Source of the DNA: Tuberibacillus sp. Marseille-P3662
GTDB lineage: Bacteria; Bacillota; Bacilli; Bacillales; Sporolactobacillaceae
NCBI RefSeq assembly: GCF_900178005.1
Contig: NZ_FXBS01000003.1
Location: forward strand, 124,001 to 188,000
Reading direction: 5' to 3'
Length of the DNA stretch: 64,000 nucleotides
Part shown: piece after piece, positions 42,222 to 50,588 of the stretch
How positions within the stretch are numbered: position 1 is the stretch's first letter
How the letters are laid out: the number at the start of each line of letters is the position of its first letter
Made by a program: the position numbers and the translations under genes
Notes under the pieces: generated by a model
Told to the model about the DNA's origin: nothing
The model's input: only the letters and a program-made list of their open reading frames with translations
Databases searched by the model: none

Positions 42222-43394
42222 CTACGCTTCAGAGTCTTGGCTTGTTCGTTGTGGCATGATGACTATTGCGATAAAAATCAAGAATAATATAGTGGATATG
42301 CCTAGGAAAAAACCACCGCTAGGCATGATGCGGATCATCAGACCACCGATAAGCGGGCCCAACATACTCCCGATACTAAAGCTGACCCCTGCTAAAAGAT
42401 TCCCCAATGGTAAGTATGATCCCGGTAACAAATCACTGATGTAGGTCATGCCCATTGAGTATAAGGATCCAATCGCCATGCCCGATATAAGAAACACGCA
42501 TGCTAGAGCAATGGGATGACCCGGGAACAAGACACCACCTATAAAGCTTAGTGTGCCAAATAAGGTCACAAATAATATAACCCGTCTGCGTCCAATCTTA
42601 TCACTAAGTGAGGCTAAAGGTATTTGCGTGATCAAGCTGCCCGCGACAAAAGCGGGTAAAATATAACTAATGCTTGCAACATCAATTCCTTGTCTCATGG
42701 CAACGATGGGAAAGTTGCCGTTAAGGGAAGCCTCCAAAAAACCGTAGCCAAATGTGGTTACTAGACCCCCCCAACCAAGTATGAACACTTTTTTATACCG
42801 TTTGAGAACAGGCCCGGTTTCTTGAGCATAGGTATGTGGGTAATCATTATCAAGCAGCGATAGTACTGTTAACAAAGCAAGACATCCGCTACCTGCCGTG
42901 ATAAATGGAACCCATGTTCCCAGACTTAATAAATTGACGAGGATGGGACCGACGGCAAATCCAGCCGCAAATGACAGCCCGTAAATGGCAATGTTTCGAC
43001 CCTTTGATTCCTTTGGACTAGAAAAGGTAATCCACACTTGGGCAGCTAAATGCAGCATGTTATCGCTGGCACCGGCAACCAATCTTAAAAAGAACCAAAA
43101 CCAGAAATGATGCCAAACAGGAAACAGAAATAGTGTGAGAGCTAAAGTGAACAGCCCTGTCATAAGGACAGGTTTGTACCCATATTTTTGCAAGGGTTTT
43201 TCTATGAAAGGTGAAGCTAAAATAATTCCAAGGTAAAACCCGGCGGCATTTAAACCGTTCAAGTCAGATGATACGTCTTGTTGTTCAAATAAGACGGAAA
43301 GTAATGGCAGCAGCATTCCCTGTGAAGCCCCGGAGACAAAGACCGCTCCGACAAGCATCCAATATCTTGTTTGTGGGGAAACTGTTTTAGACAT
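42222..43394 (-). CDS. MFS transporter (YfkF-like)
   Basis: This protein of about 390 residues has 12 hydrophobic segments. MFS motif A is weak after TM2 (EKPLQKYGYKPVLMTG) and clear in the second half (PLASLSDKIGRRRVIL). It is similar in length to B. subtilis YfkF and lies near other yfk homologues, but I do not assert orthology. The probable function is drug or metabolite efflux. ATG 43394 has better ribosome binding site spacing than ATG 43400. Confidence 0.85.
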   Translation of the reverse strand: MSKTVSPQTRYWMLVGAVFVSGASQGMLLPLLSVLFEQQDVSSDLNGLNAAGFYLGIILASPFIEKPLQKYGYKPVLMTGLFTLALTLFLFPVWHHFWFWFFLRLVAGASDNMLHLAAQVWITFSSPKESKGRNIAIYGLSFAAGFAVGPILVNLLSLGTWVPFITAGSGCLALLTVLSLLDNDYPHTYAQETGPVLKRYKKVFILGWGGLVTTFGYGFLEASLNGNFPIVAMRQGIDVASISYILPAFVAGSLITQIPLASLSDKIGRRRVILFVTLFGTLSFIGGVLFPGHPIALACVFLISGMAIGSLYSMGMTYISDLLPGSYLPLGNLLAGVSFSIGSMLGPLIGGLMIRIMPSGGFFLGISTILFLIFIAIVIMPQRTSQDSEA

Positions 43395-43500
43395 TGTCAT
43401 AACCTCAATTTAAATGGTCATTCTATTATACAAATCAACTGACAAATAATCACGTCTCGGCTATCATAATACATAATACGTATGAAAGGATGCATTGACT

Positions 43501-43887
43501 ATGGAATTCCGTATGACAGATCAAGGCTTACAAACAAGCACTGAGTTTAACACATTGAATATCTCTTCTGATGAGGATCATGGTTTTCGCCCATTTCAAC
43601 TTATGGTAGCCTCACTTGTTGGGTGCAGCTCCTCAGTAATGCGCAAGATCTTAAAGAAGAAGCGCTTAAATGTTGATGATATTACTGTGGAAACCGAAGT
43701 TACGCGAAATCCCGATCAAGCTGATCGTATCGAAAAGGTGGTCATGACTTTTCACATTAAAGGCGAAGGGTTAACTGAAAAAACGATGGATAAAGTTATG
43801 GAATTGACGCGTAAAAATTGTTCAATGGTTCAATCGGTTGTAGACAGCATTGAAGTCGTTGAACGTTATCAAATCACGAATAACTAA
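43501..43887 (+). CDS. OsmC/Ohr family protein
   Basis: This 128-residue protein has two conserved cysteines, in SLVGCSSSVMRKIL and RKNCSMVQSV, plus GFRPFQLMVASL. This is the OsmC-like alpha/beta fold whose members reduce organic hydroperoxides through the Cys pair. The subgroup resembles YhfA-type proteins rather than true Ohr. ATG 43501 is used; TTG 43495 is better spaced from AAGG and could also start. Confidence 0.86.
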   Translation: MEFRMTDQGLQTSTEFNTLNISSDEDHGFRPFQLMVASLVGCSSSVMRKILKKKRLNVDDITVETEVTRNPDQADRIEKVVMTFHIKGEGLTEKTMDKVMELTRKNCSMVQSVVDSIEVVERYQITNN

Positions 43888-43948
43888 ATAGGCTTTGTGA
43901 GTTAGTGTGGATGTTTCGCGGATATTATAAACACCGGAGTGGGGACTA

Positions 43949-45289
43949 TTGACACAACAATTTGATTTTACACACGGGAACGTCGGTAAAAAAATGGCTA
44001 TGTTTGCTGTGCCGATTCTTTTGACGAATATATTGCAGACATCTTACCAGTTCATTGACAGCCTTTGGGTTGGAAATTTATTGGGGACAGAAGCACTAGG
44101 CGCCTTATCCATGGCTTCACCCGTTATTTTCACCGTGCTATCTTTTATTATCGGTGTTAACAGTTCAACATTGACAGTCCTCTCGCAGAAAAAAGGTGAA
44201 AGTGATGACCAAGGATTAAAAGACGCCTTAAATAGCTTTGTGTTTGTGTTAGCGATTTTAGCTGTCAGTTTTGGCGTGTTGGGGATTGTATTTGCGGAAG
44301 GCTTGCTCCGTCTTCTGCAAACCCCGGAATCAGTATTGCCAATGGCGGCTGTGTATCTAAGAATTAATTTCTGCGGGATTTTATTTTTATTTGGGTACAA
44401 CTTTATTAATACGATTTTAAGAGCGTTAGGGGATAGCCGTACGCCCATAAGATTTGTTTTTTTGGCCGTTCTTTTAAATGCGATACTTGATCCGCTGTTT
44501 ATCCATGTTTTCAGTTGGGGAATCCAAGGAGCAGCATGTGCGACGGTGCTTGCACAAGGCAGTGCCTTTGTTTATGGTTTGATTCACTCCATTATCAAAG
44601 CCGATGTTCCATTTTCAGTTCCTCGTCTGCCGGGGAGGCAGTATTTTACGGTGATTTTCAAACTTGGGACGCCAGCAGGATTGCAGATGATGGCGATTTC
44701 AGCAGGATCAGCGGCAATTACGTCAGTGGCCGCGCTTTATGGAACACACGTTTTAGCAGGATTTGGTGCTTCGCAAAGAATAAATAATTTAATCATGATT
44801 CCCGCAACGACCCTGGGAACAGCTGTGACGAGCATGGCTGGACAGAATATTGGCGCCGGTGAGTGGGGGCGCGTGAATGCCATTACTAAGAACGGATTAA
44901 TTGCAATCGTGTCTGTCATGCTTGGCATCGGGGCGTTAGTATTTATCTTTTCTGAGCAACTCATCTCTTGGTTTGTTGGTCACGATGAGACCGTTGCGTT
45001 TGGCAGTCAATATTTAAAAGCCGTGGCGTTCTTTTATCCCTTCCTTGGCATTAATTTTGTTTTGAACGGCGCTGTCCGGGCTTCGGGTGCTATGTTCCAG
45101 GTGTTAGTGTTAAATCTCATCTCGTTTTGGCTACTCCGCTATCCGTTAACTTATCTATTTGCCAAATGGATGGGTTCCGAAGGCATTGCTTTCGGCATTG
45201 CCGCGAGTTTTATCATCAGTAGCTTCTTCGCGATTGGCTATTATGTTAAAGGCGGGTGGCGCTCCATCCAAATTTTCTCTAAAGAATAG
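43949..45289 (+). CDS. MATE family efflux transporter
   Basis: This 446-residue protein has 12 transmembrane segments. The MATE pattern is clear in both halves: LLTNILQTSYQFIDSLWVGNLLGTEALGA and the second-half GTPAGLQMMAISAGSAAITSV with GASQRINNLIMIPA and GQNIGAGEWGR. MATE proteins export cationic drugs or metabolites by Na+ or H+ antiport. The start is TTG 43949 with GGAGTGGGG just upstream. It is a single-gene unit with its own terminator. Confidence 0.92.
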   Translation: MTQQFDFTHGNVGKKMAMFAVPILLTNILQTSYQFIDSLWVGNLLGTEALGALSMASPVIFTVLSFIIGVNSSTLTVLSQKKGESDDQGLKDALNSFVFVLAILAVSFGVLGIVFAEGLLRLLQTPESVLPMAAVYLRINFCGILFLFGYNFINTILRALGDSRTPIRFVFLAVLLNAILDPLFIHVFSWGIQGAACATVLAQGSAFVYGLIHSIIKADVPFSVPRLPGRQYFTVIFKLGTPAGLQMMAISAGSAAITSVAALYGTHVLAGFGASQRINNLIMIPATTLGTAVTSMAGQNIGAGEWGRVNAITKNGLIAIVSVMLGIGALVFIFSEQLISWFVGHDETVAFGSQYLKAVAFFYPFLGINFVLNGAVRASGAMFQVLVLNLISFWLLRYPLTYLFAKWMGSEGIAFGIAASFIISSFFAIGYYVKGGWRSIQIFSKE

Positions 45290-45322
45290 AAACGAAGAAG
45301 CTGGAACAAGAGTATATGAGTC

Positions 45323-45363
45323 GCAAAATCATCCGAACATAAAATCAGTTCGGATGATTTGCT
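45323..45363 (+). terminator. Terminator after the MATE gene
   Basis: GCAAAATCATCCGAAC pairs with GTTCGGATGATT-TGC with a nine-base loop. A T-run is lacking, but the stem is long. Confidence 0.72.
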
Positions 45364-45394
45364 TGAAATGGTGTTTTATGTAATCCCTTTATCA

Positions 45395-45425
45395 AATACT
45401 TCGCTTTCCGCAGACACGGCCTCCT
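45395..45425. repeat. Decayed fragment of the CTTCGCTTTCCGC repeat
   Basis: ATACTTCGCTTTCCGC followed by CACGGCCTCCT resembles the left end of the elements at 34435 and 48261, but nothing else of the element remains. It abuts the stop codon of the YhfC-like gene. Confidence 0.5.
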
Positions 45426-46199
45426 TTATTCGAAGGATACTCGTATTTTCCGGATGCCGATAAAGGCAGCTAAACCGAGTAAAAAGATGATGCTTTCTAC
45501 AAACCAGATATTTTGAAGAATGCCTGACTGGTACAATGCAGGTGCGGCGTCGAACAAAGCATGGATCCCGACAGCATACCATACATACTTGAAAGATCCT
45601 TTACGGACACCAACCAGCACTAAGAGTGATAAAAAGAGTTGCATGATGAGGGAGGCCACACGTTCAAGGCCGCTGATAAAATAAGACCAAAACGATGTAC
45701 TCGTGATCTGTTCTTTCATGATTTTGGCTTGTTCTGGATCTAATTGACTGGCTACTTGATCGAATTGTCCAGCATTGATCATATTTGATAGCACTAGAGC
45801 ATTAACTGCACCTATACCGCCGACCAACATAGCTTCAATACCGCCATGACCAAGGCCAAGGGATAATCCGTCACCATAAGATTGGTGCTTTTTTAACAGG
45901 AGCTTAAAACCGAAATATCGGCCGAATTCTTCAAATAAACCGGCCGCTAACATGCCATATAAAGCATACAGATAAGGGTTTGCGGACCACTTTAACGCCG
46001 GTTCATTTGGGTTCAGTAGAGCTACGTGTAACAGTTTTTCTAATATTTGACTGAAAATAATGAATACCAGGAGCCCCACACCTAGCGCCTTTATTGAGAG
46101 TAAATTTTTCCGTTTGAAAACAAATATTAATACAACCGGTAGAATAACTGATAAGACCAATTGTGCAATTATACCAGCGATTGACATCCCACTAACCAT
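45426..46199 (-). CDS. yhfC: YhfC family intramembrane metalloprotease-like protein
   Basis: This 257-residue protein has about seven hydrophobic segments. AAGLFEEFGRYFGFK (EExxR-like) and LGHGGIEAMLVG (H-x3-E) provide the probable metal-binding residues of the YhfC/CAAX-protease-related superfamily. The substrate is unknown. GGAGG is eight bases upstream of ATG 46199. A repeat remnant directly follows the stop. Confidence 0.87.
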   Translation of the reverse strand: MVSGMSIAGIIAQLVLSVILPVVLIFVFKRKNLLSIKALGVGLLVFIIFSQILEKLLHVALLNPNEPALKWSANPYLYALYGMLAAGLFEEFGRYFGFKLLLKKHQSYGDGLSLGLGHGGIEAMLVGGIGAVNALVLSNMINAGQFDQVASQLDPEQAKIMKEQITSTSFWSYFISGLERVASLIMQLFLSLLVLVGVRKGSFKYVWYAVGIHALFDAAPALYQSGILQNIWFVESIIFLLGLAAFIGIRKIRVSFE

Positions 46200-46332
46200 T
46201 CATGAAACCTCCGTTAAATATTAGTATTAATATCATTATCCGATAAGTGTAAATGAATATGACCGATTTGGCTATATTTTTCTGGATAACAAATGAAGAG
46301 GGTGAAAAAATAAACTTGAAAGGAGGATTAAA

Positions 46333-47139
46333 GTGAAACAAATGATTTCATTGTTGACAGCCGTAGCCCTTATTATTGGGCCCGTCCATTTTGTTGATGG
46401 AAAGGAGAATAAAAAATCACCTGAAAAGAAACAGCAACAGATTAAAATACCGAAATCTGTTATTGATATTTCTAAGGAAAATACGTACCCGAATCCGTCA
46501 CAAGATGAACCGGAATTACAACCAAGTGAAATGACACAAGCATTACTGGAAACATCGAAAGTACCGATTGAAAATACAAATCTTATCCATTTGTTGAATG
46601 AATCTAATATTAATACATCAAAACTGTCACTCGGATATAATGCCATGATTTATTTAGGTAAGTGGCCGTTGAGCTACCAATCCAAGAAAACGACGGTAAA
46701 TTGGCAGTACAAGAAAGTGAACGTGAATGAGTCAGATAACCGGGGTGGCAAAGGTAAACAAAAGCTTAATTTTAACCAAGAAAAGCAAATGAACGTCACT
46801 GGTGGACTAACAGCAGAAGTCCCTTCCCAAAAAGATGTTAAGAAATTGATGATGATGAAAGCATCTAAGCACACTAACTTACCCATAGCCTTTAGTACTA
46901 TTATTGGCGCAAGAACAACTGCTGACCGCATTTATCATGTTGAACCGAAACGTGTGGGTCACTTAGAGGCGTACGTTCCGGCCGTAAACGAAAAAGGTAC
47001 AGTGACGTATGGAGAAGTTTACCTCGGTCTTGACGGCGGCGACAAATTTATAAAGGTTAAAAATGTCACCCAACAAGGCATCGGCGCTTGGATTCCTGTT
47101 CAAGATTATGTATCCTTAAAATATCATGCATCAAAATAA
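46333..47139 (+). CDS. yfkD: YfkD family secreted protein
   Basis: This 268-residue protein has an N-terminal signal peptide (about 1-23, hydrophobic core ISLLTAVALIIGPVHF). A Lys/Gln-rich spacer precedes the YfkD domain with IPKSVIDISKENTYPNPS, AEVPSQKDVKKLMMMKASK and AYVPAVNEKGTVTYGEVYLGL. Length and motifs match B. subtilis YfkD; the function is unknown. GTG 46333 is preceded by AGGAGG at six bases. Its position near pdaA matches the yfk/yfj neighbourhood. Confidence 0.88.
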   Translation: MKQMISLLTAVALIIGPVHFVDGKENKKSPEKKQQQIKIPKSVIDISKENTYPNPSQDEPELQPSEMTQALLETSKVPIENTNLIHLLNESNINTSKLSLGYNAMIYLGKWPLSYQSKKTTVNWQYKKVNVNESDNRGGKGKQKLNFNQEKQMNVTGGLTAEVPSQKDVKKLMMMKASKHTNLPIAFSTIIGARTTADRIYHVEPKRVGHLEAYVPAVNEKGTVTYGEVYLGLDGGDKFIKVKNVTQQGIGAWIPVQDYVSLKYHASK

Positions 47140-47167
47140 AACCGGTACAGATTCGTGCCGGTTCTTT
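47138..47167 (+). terminator. Terminator after yfkD
   Basis: AACCGGTAC / GTGCCGGTT with a six-base loop and CTTTC after it. It overlaps the stop codon. Confidence 0.75.
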
Positions 47168-47187
47168 CATTATGAGGTGAAGCTGTT

Positions 47188-47382
47188 ATGGGGAAAGCTG
47201 CGGAACATAAGCTTGAGCAAATACACTATTTACAAAATCGGTTGGCATTAATCGAGCAGATGGTTGGGTCGTTGGATGAAATGTCGACAAGTCATGACCT
47301 TGATCAGTTAATGGCACAGTTCCAAGCGCTCACAACAAAAATCAATCGCTTTAAGGAAGATTGGCAAAAAGCGTCTTCGTGA
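47188..47382 (+). CDS. SE1561-type small helical protein
   Basis: This 64-residue, all-helical protein begins MGKAAEHKLEQIHYLQNRLALIE with heptad-like leucines and contains DQLMAQFQALTTKINRFKEDW. It resembles the short SE1561 family of staphylococci and bacilli, whose function is not known. TGAGGTG precedes the ATG at a suitable distance. Confidence 0.65.
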   Translation: MGKAAEHKLEQIHYLQNRLALIEQMVGSLDEMSTSHDLDQLMAQFQALTTKINRFKEDWQKASS

Positions 47383-47386
47383 ATGT

Positions 47387-47416
47387 ACATAAATTGTGTG
47401 TGACGGGTTCATTATA
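47387..47416 (+). promoter_or_regulatory. Putative sigma-G promoter of pdaA
   Basis: ACATA (47387-47391), 18 bases, then CATTATA (47410-47416) fits the forespore consensus GHATR-N18-CATWHTA with one mismatch. B. subtilis pdaA is sigma-G controlled. The predicted start near 47423 leaves only about 15 nt before ATG, which is a concern. Confidence 0.5.
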
Positions 47417-47437
47417 ATAGTAAAGGGGGAACCTGTC

Positions 47438-48214
47438 ATGCCCGTTAAGTCATTCATAATCCTAAGTTGTGTGGCCATGATGTTTCTAGCGCCTGCACAG
47501 GCAGCGGCGGAAGCATGGTTCTTTAAACCAAATGGTAACGAACCACCAACAACTGATTCTAAGTATATCAAGCTTTTGGACAAATATGATGGTGCTTGGA
47601 TTGGCGACCCAAGTAAGAAGACCATTTACCTGACATTTGATAACGGCTATGAGGAAGGCTATACTAAGGAAATCCTAGATGTTCTGGACAAGAAAAACGT
47701 TCCGGCTGCCTTTTTTATAACGGGACAGTATATTAAAGATCAACCTAAGGTGGTTAAGCGAATGGTTAAGGATGGCCATATCGTTGGTAATCATTCGTGG
47801 GGGCATCCCGATTTATCAAAAATTAGTGACAAAAAGTATAAAGTAGAAATTAAACGCTTGGATATGGCGTTTCACGAATTGACGGGCAAGCATATGAAAT
47901 ACGTGCGCCCCCCTCGTGGAACGTTCAGTAAACGGGCATTAGAACTCGGCTATAAGATGGGTTATCACAATATTTTCTGGTCGTTTGCCTATGTTGATTG
48001 GTTAACCGATCAACAGAAGGGCAAAAAGCATGCTTACAAAAGCATTATGAAACGCGTCCATCCAGGTGCCATCATGTTACTGCATACAGTTTCTAAAGAT
48101 AATGCGAAGGCCCTTCCAAAAGTCATCGATGACCTTCGCGATGAAGGTTATCAATTCAAAAGCTTAGATTACCTTATGGGACATAAGAAAATACCTGAAT
48201 TTATTTTTGGCTAG
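47438..48214 (+). CDS. pdaA: Delta-lactam-biosynthetic de-N-acetylase PdaA
   Basis: This 258-residue exported polysaccharide deacetylase removes the acetyl group from muramic acid during spore cortex synthesis, a step towards muramic delta-lactam needed for germination. After a signal peptide (about 1-23) come TIYLTFDNGYEEG (catalytic/metal Asp), NHSWGHPDL (metal His-x3-His), YVRPPRGTFS and GAIMLLHTVS. ATG 47438 has AAAGGGGG upstream. Its presence supports a spore-forming host. Confidence 0.95.
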   Translation: MPVKSFIILSCVAMMFLAPAQAAAEAWFFKPNGNEPPTTDSKYIKLLDKYDGAWIGDPSKKTIYLTFDNGYEEGYTKEILDVLDKKNVPAAFFITGQYIKDQPKVVKRMVKDGHIVGNHSWGHPDLSKISDKKYKVEIKRLDMAFHELTGKHMKYVRPPRGTFSKRALELGYKMGYHNIFWSFAYVDWLTDQQKGKKHAYKSIMKRVHPGAIMLLHTVSKDNAKALPKVIDDLRDEGYQFKSLDYLMGHKKIPEFIFG

Positions 48215-48260
48215 TTAAAGGTCATTGTTGTTTTACACAAACTATAAACTGCGTCGTAAT

Positions 48261-48420
48261 ATTCCGCTCCGGAAATACACCACGCTTTCCGCGGGTGACC
48301 CGTGAGCCTCCTCATGCCCACACCCGGGGTCCCCGAAAAGCAATTTTTTGCTTTTTGGGGTGGATTGATGTGGGTAGGATCAGCGTTGCCAGCGGAAAGC
48401 GAACGCCTGGAGCGGAAATC
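48261..48420. repeat. Dispersed hairpin repeat, copy 2 (MITE-like)
   Basis: Near-perfect inverted ends are ATTCCGCTCC (48261-48270) and GGAGCGGAAAT (48409-48419). Inner arms are CGCTTTCCGC (48283-48292) and GCGGAAAGCG (48392-48401). The core GTGAGCCTCCTCATGCCCACA and TGTGGGTAGGATCAGCGTTG matches copy 1 at 34435. Between the arms is an extra nested hairpin CCCCGAAAAGCA / TGCTTTTTGGGG. Confidence 0.85.
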
Positions 48421-48455
48421 AACAGTCACGTTTAACAGAGTTATATTTATTAGAT

Positions 48456-48491
48456 AAAGCAAGCACCGCAAGTTGCAGTGCTTGCTTTTTT
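48456..48491 (+). terminator. Terminator between pdaA/repeat and the glycosylase gene
   Basis: AAAGCAAGCAC / GTGCTTGCTTT is a perfect stem followed by TTT. The ATG at 48473 lies in its loop, which argues against that start codon for the next gene. Confidence 0.87.
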
Positions 48492-48538
48492 ATGTTTTAA
48501 TTACGTTACGAACATATATTCTTGGGCAGGTGTTGGGT

Positions 48539-49411
48539 GTGTGGACCAAAACCATTAAAATAGAGCCACCGTATGACTTTGATCGGGGATTGCGAAGGCT
48601 AGCGTTTAATCCGCTTAATCAAGTGGATATTCACGAAAGACATATAAGTGTTCCACTCTGGCAAGATGATGAACCCATTGTTGTTCATGTTAAGGCAACG
48701 GGCCGTCTCCAGTCACCTTCGTTTCGCGTTACTTCAAATGGTGAGGAGCACGAGACGATACAGCAACTAACCCGTATTTTTAATTGGGATCAACCTCTAC
48801 AGCCAGTTATTGATCATTTCCAAGGAACACAGCTTGAGTCACTTTTTACGACCTACTATGGAACGCCGGTAATTAAAGATTTCTCTCTGTACCGGTCACT
48901 GATGACGAGTATTATTCACCAACAGTTGAACTTAAAGGTCGCTCATATGTTGACGGAACGTTTCGTTCATACTTTCGGTTTTCAACATGAAGGCGTGTGG
49001 TTTTATCCACAACCACAAACTGTTGCGGCACTTGATTATCAACAGTTACGTGAGTTGAAATTTAGTCAACGGAAGTCGGAATATCTCATTGATACATCGC
49101 GAATGATCGCCGAGGGTCAACTAGATTTACCGAGTTTACATAATGAAAGTGATGAGGATGTTATCAAGACGCTTGTCAAAGTCAGAGGCATCGGTCCTTG
49201 GACGGCGCAAAGTCTGTTGTTATCAGGGATGGGGCGTTCTGATTTAATGCCTGCTAAAGATATCGGTTTGCAAAATGCTATAAAAGGTCTGCTGGGATTA
49301 GAGCGTAAACCGTCAGTATCCGAGATTGAGGTGATGAGTCAGGAATGGCGTCCTTATAATAGCTATGCTGCTTTGTATTTATGGGAAAGTTTAGGGAATC
49401 AAACTGTGTAG
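48539..49411 (+). CDS. yfjP: DNA-3-methyladenine glycosylase II (AlkA-like, YfjP)
   Basis: This 290-residue base-excision glycosylase removes alkylated purines. It has an N-terminal AlkA-type beta domain (IKIEPPYDFDRGLRRL). The helix-hairpin-helix is KVRGIGPWTAQSLLL, and the catalytic Asp follows in LMPAKDIGLQNAI. Similarity to B. subtilis YfjP fits the location next to pdaA (yfjS). I take GTG 48539, preceded by GGCAGGTG. The frame is open to ATG 48473, but that codon is in the loop of the upstream terminator. Confidence 0.88.
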   Translation: MWTKTIKIEPPYDFDRGLRRLAFNPLNQVDIHERHISVPLWQDDEPIVVHVKATGRLQSPSFRVTSNGEEHETIQQLTRIFNWDQPLQPVIDHFQGTQLESLFTTYYGTPVIKDFSLYRSLMTSIIHQQLNLKVAHMLTERFVHTFGFQHEGVWFYPQPQTVAALDYQQLRELKFSQRKSEYLIDTSRMIAEGQLDLPSLHNESDEDVIKTLVKVRGIGPWTAQSLLLSGMGRSDLMPAKDIGLQNAIKGLLGLERKPSVSEIEVMSQEWRPYNSYAALYLWESLGNQTV

Positions 49412-49498
49412 ATAATGACCATGAGGAATCCTTTTTCATTTGTATCAAATTCTGATAATGTTATCATTGGAATGATTATTACATAAAGGAGAGAATCT

Positions 49499-49750
49499 AT
49501 GAAATTAGGATTTTTGGTCTTTTACATCCTTTTATTTTGTTTAATAAATTTTGGAGGTACTGTTTTAGAAGATATAGCAGGTAGGAGTTTTTTGAAATAC
49601 GCTATTATTGGTTTAATATCTGGAGCTCTAATGTATTTAGTCAAAAAGATTAATTACTTGAATAAAAAAGAGGTTTCAATTTGGATAGGAGTTTTAATTC
49701 TTATTGGTCTTCCTATTATTAGTATATTTTTTGACATGCTTATTTCGTAG
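49499..49750 (+). CDS. Small hydrophobic membrane protein of unknown function
   Basis: This 83-residue protein has three transmembrane segments (about 3-20, 34-48, 60-80). AAAGGAG lies seven bases upstream of ATG 49499. It is Ile/Leu/Lys rich and more AT-rich than its neighbours, which suggests recent gain. No family recognised. Confidence 0.65.
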   Translation: MKLGFLVFYILLFCLINFGGTVLEDIAGRSFLKYAIIGLISGALMYLVKKINYLNKKEVSIWIGVLILIGLPIISIFFDMLIS

Positions 49751-49876
49751 AAAATCAATGGTTACCTAAATTGTTCTTTAGCATTTTAGCTAATGGAAGT
49801 CCCCTAGCAAGAACAGATTGTGCATTAACATCGATTTAAAATATTTCCTGAAAAGTGAAACAAAATAATCCTCACA

Positions 49877-49907
49877 AAAAACATAAACAAGTAGGTTTAT
49901 GTTTTTT
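49877..49907. terminator. Hairpin with T-run
   Basis: AAAACATAAAC / GTTTATGTTTT with a short loop and T-run on the plus strand. It probably terminates the upstream small membrane gene. Confidence 0.75.
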
Positions 49908-50080
49908 CACTTTTAAAATAAAGTTTTCTACTTGTTATGTTTATTTAATCAATTCTATGAGTTAGGATGAATTCCGTTGTCAAGACGAATTTTTATTTTT
50001 AAAGTGGGGTGCAATCATGGCTGATTGCTCCGACAGTAAAAGTAGAATATAGGTGAGTTTGGTCCATTACATTACAAATA

Positions 50081-50106
50081 GGCTGTCGAGACTTTCTCGA
50101 CAGCCT
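50081..50106. terminator. Isolated strong hairpin
   Basis: AGGCTGTCGAGA / TCTCGACAGCCT is a perfect stem with a two-base loop. There is no T-run on the plus strand (GAGAAAAG follows). It could be a processed RNA end or protein site rather than a terminator. Confidence 0.5.
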
Positions 50107-50280
50107 GAGAAAAGGATATTCTAGCCGTTTAGTTAATACACTTGTTTAATAATGACCATTTAATAGTTTAAAATTGAAATTCTAATTGAAATTTAAGTAA
50201 GGGTGATAATGCACATAGCACAAATCATTACTCTATAGATCCTAAGAAGGAAATTATTTTATATAAAAAAGTTATATACA

Positions 50281-50471
50281 CTTTCCACAGTGTTTTCCAC
50301 AGAACAACCCCAGTAATGACGGTTATGCACAGCAATGTTCCACATTATCCACAATCAAAATCATTTCTATCCACACTTTTTATCCAAAATCGACAGCTTT
50401 TGAAATCAAGGCTTAACACACTTATGCACATATCCACAGAATTATTGACAATTTATCATGACTTGTTCACA
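50281..50471 (+). promoter_or_regulatory. Cluster of about ten same-strand DnaA boxes
   Basis: Sites with at most two mismatches to TTATCCACA, all on the plus strand: CTTTCCACA 50281, TTTTCCACA 50293, TTATGCACA 50323, TGTTCCACA 50336, TTATCCACA 50345 (perfect), CTATCCACA 50367, TTATCCAAA 50380, TTATGCACA 50422, ATATCCACA 50430, TTGTTCACA 50463. An AT-rich stretch follows. No dnaA or dnaN is nearby, so this is not the usual Bacillus oriC but resembles the DnaA-box clusters that tune initiation or transcription. Confidence 0.85.
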
Positions 50472-50588
50472 AATTAACGCAAAAATTAAACTTCCTATAT
50501 AAAAGCCGTTCCTCCAGCTATCTTTTTTCTATGCTGTCACGAACTAGGCACATGTGCATATGATGGGATTATTAGAGGTGGTGAGGTT

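Larger units (their letters stand above)
49751..50280. other. Long intergenic stretch without recognisable genes
   Basis: This 530-base AT-rich stretch has no ORF with a ribosome binding site. It contains two hairpins (listed separately) and otherwise nothing I can identify. It leads into the DnaA-box cluster. Confidence 0.6.

Noticed and set aside
44044-44448. Minus-strand ORF of 134 codons opposite the MATE gene
   Set aside because: Antisense shadow of a transmembrane protein gene.
46272-46646. Minus-strand ORF opposite yfkD
   Set aside because: yfkD has a ribosome binding site, signal peptide and family motifs; the antisense frame has none.
48473-48538. Upstream ATG start for the AlkA-like gene
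   Set aside because: The ATG lies in the loop of a strong terminator hairpin and adds 22 non-conserved hydrophobic residues.
50281-50520. Chromosomal origin oriC
   Set aside because: The DnaA-box density fits, but dnaA, dnaN, rpmH and recF are absent and the flanks are ordinary genes. It is reported as a DnaA-box cluster instead.
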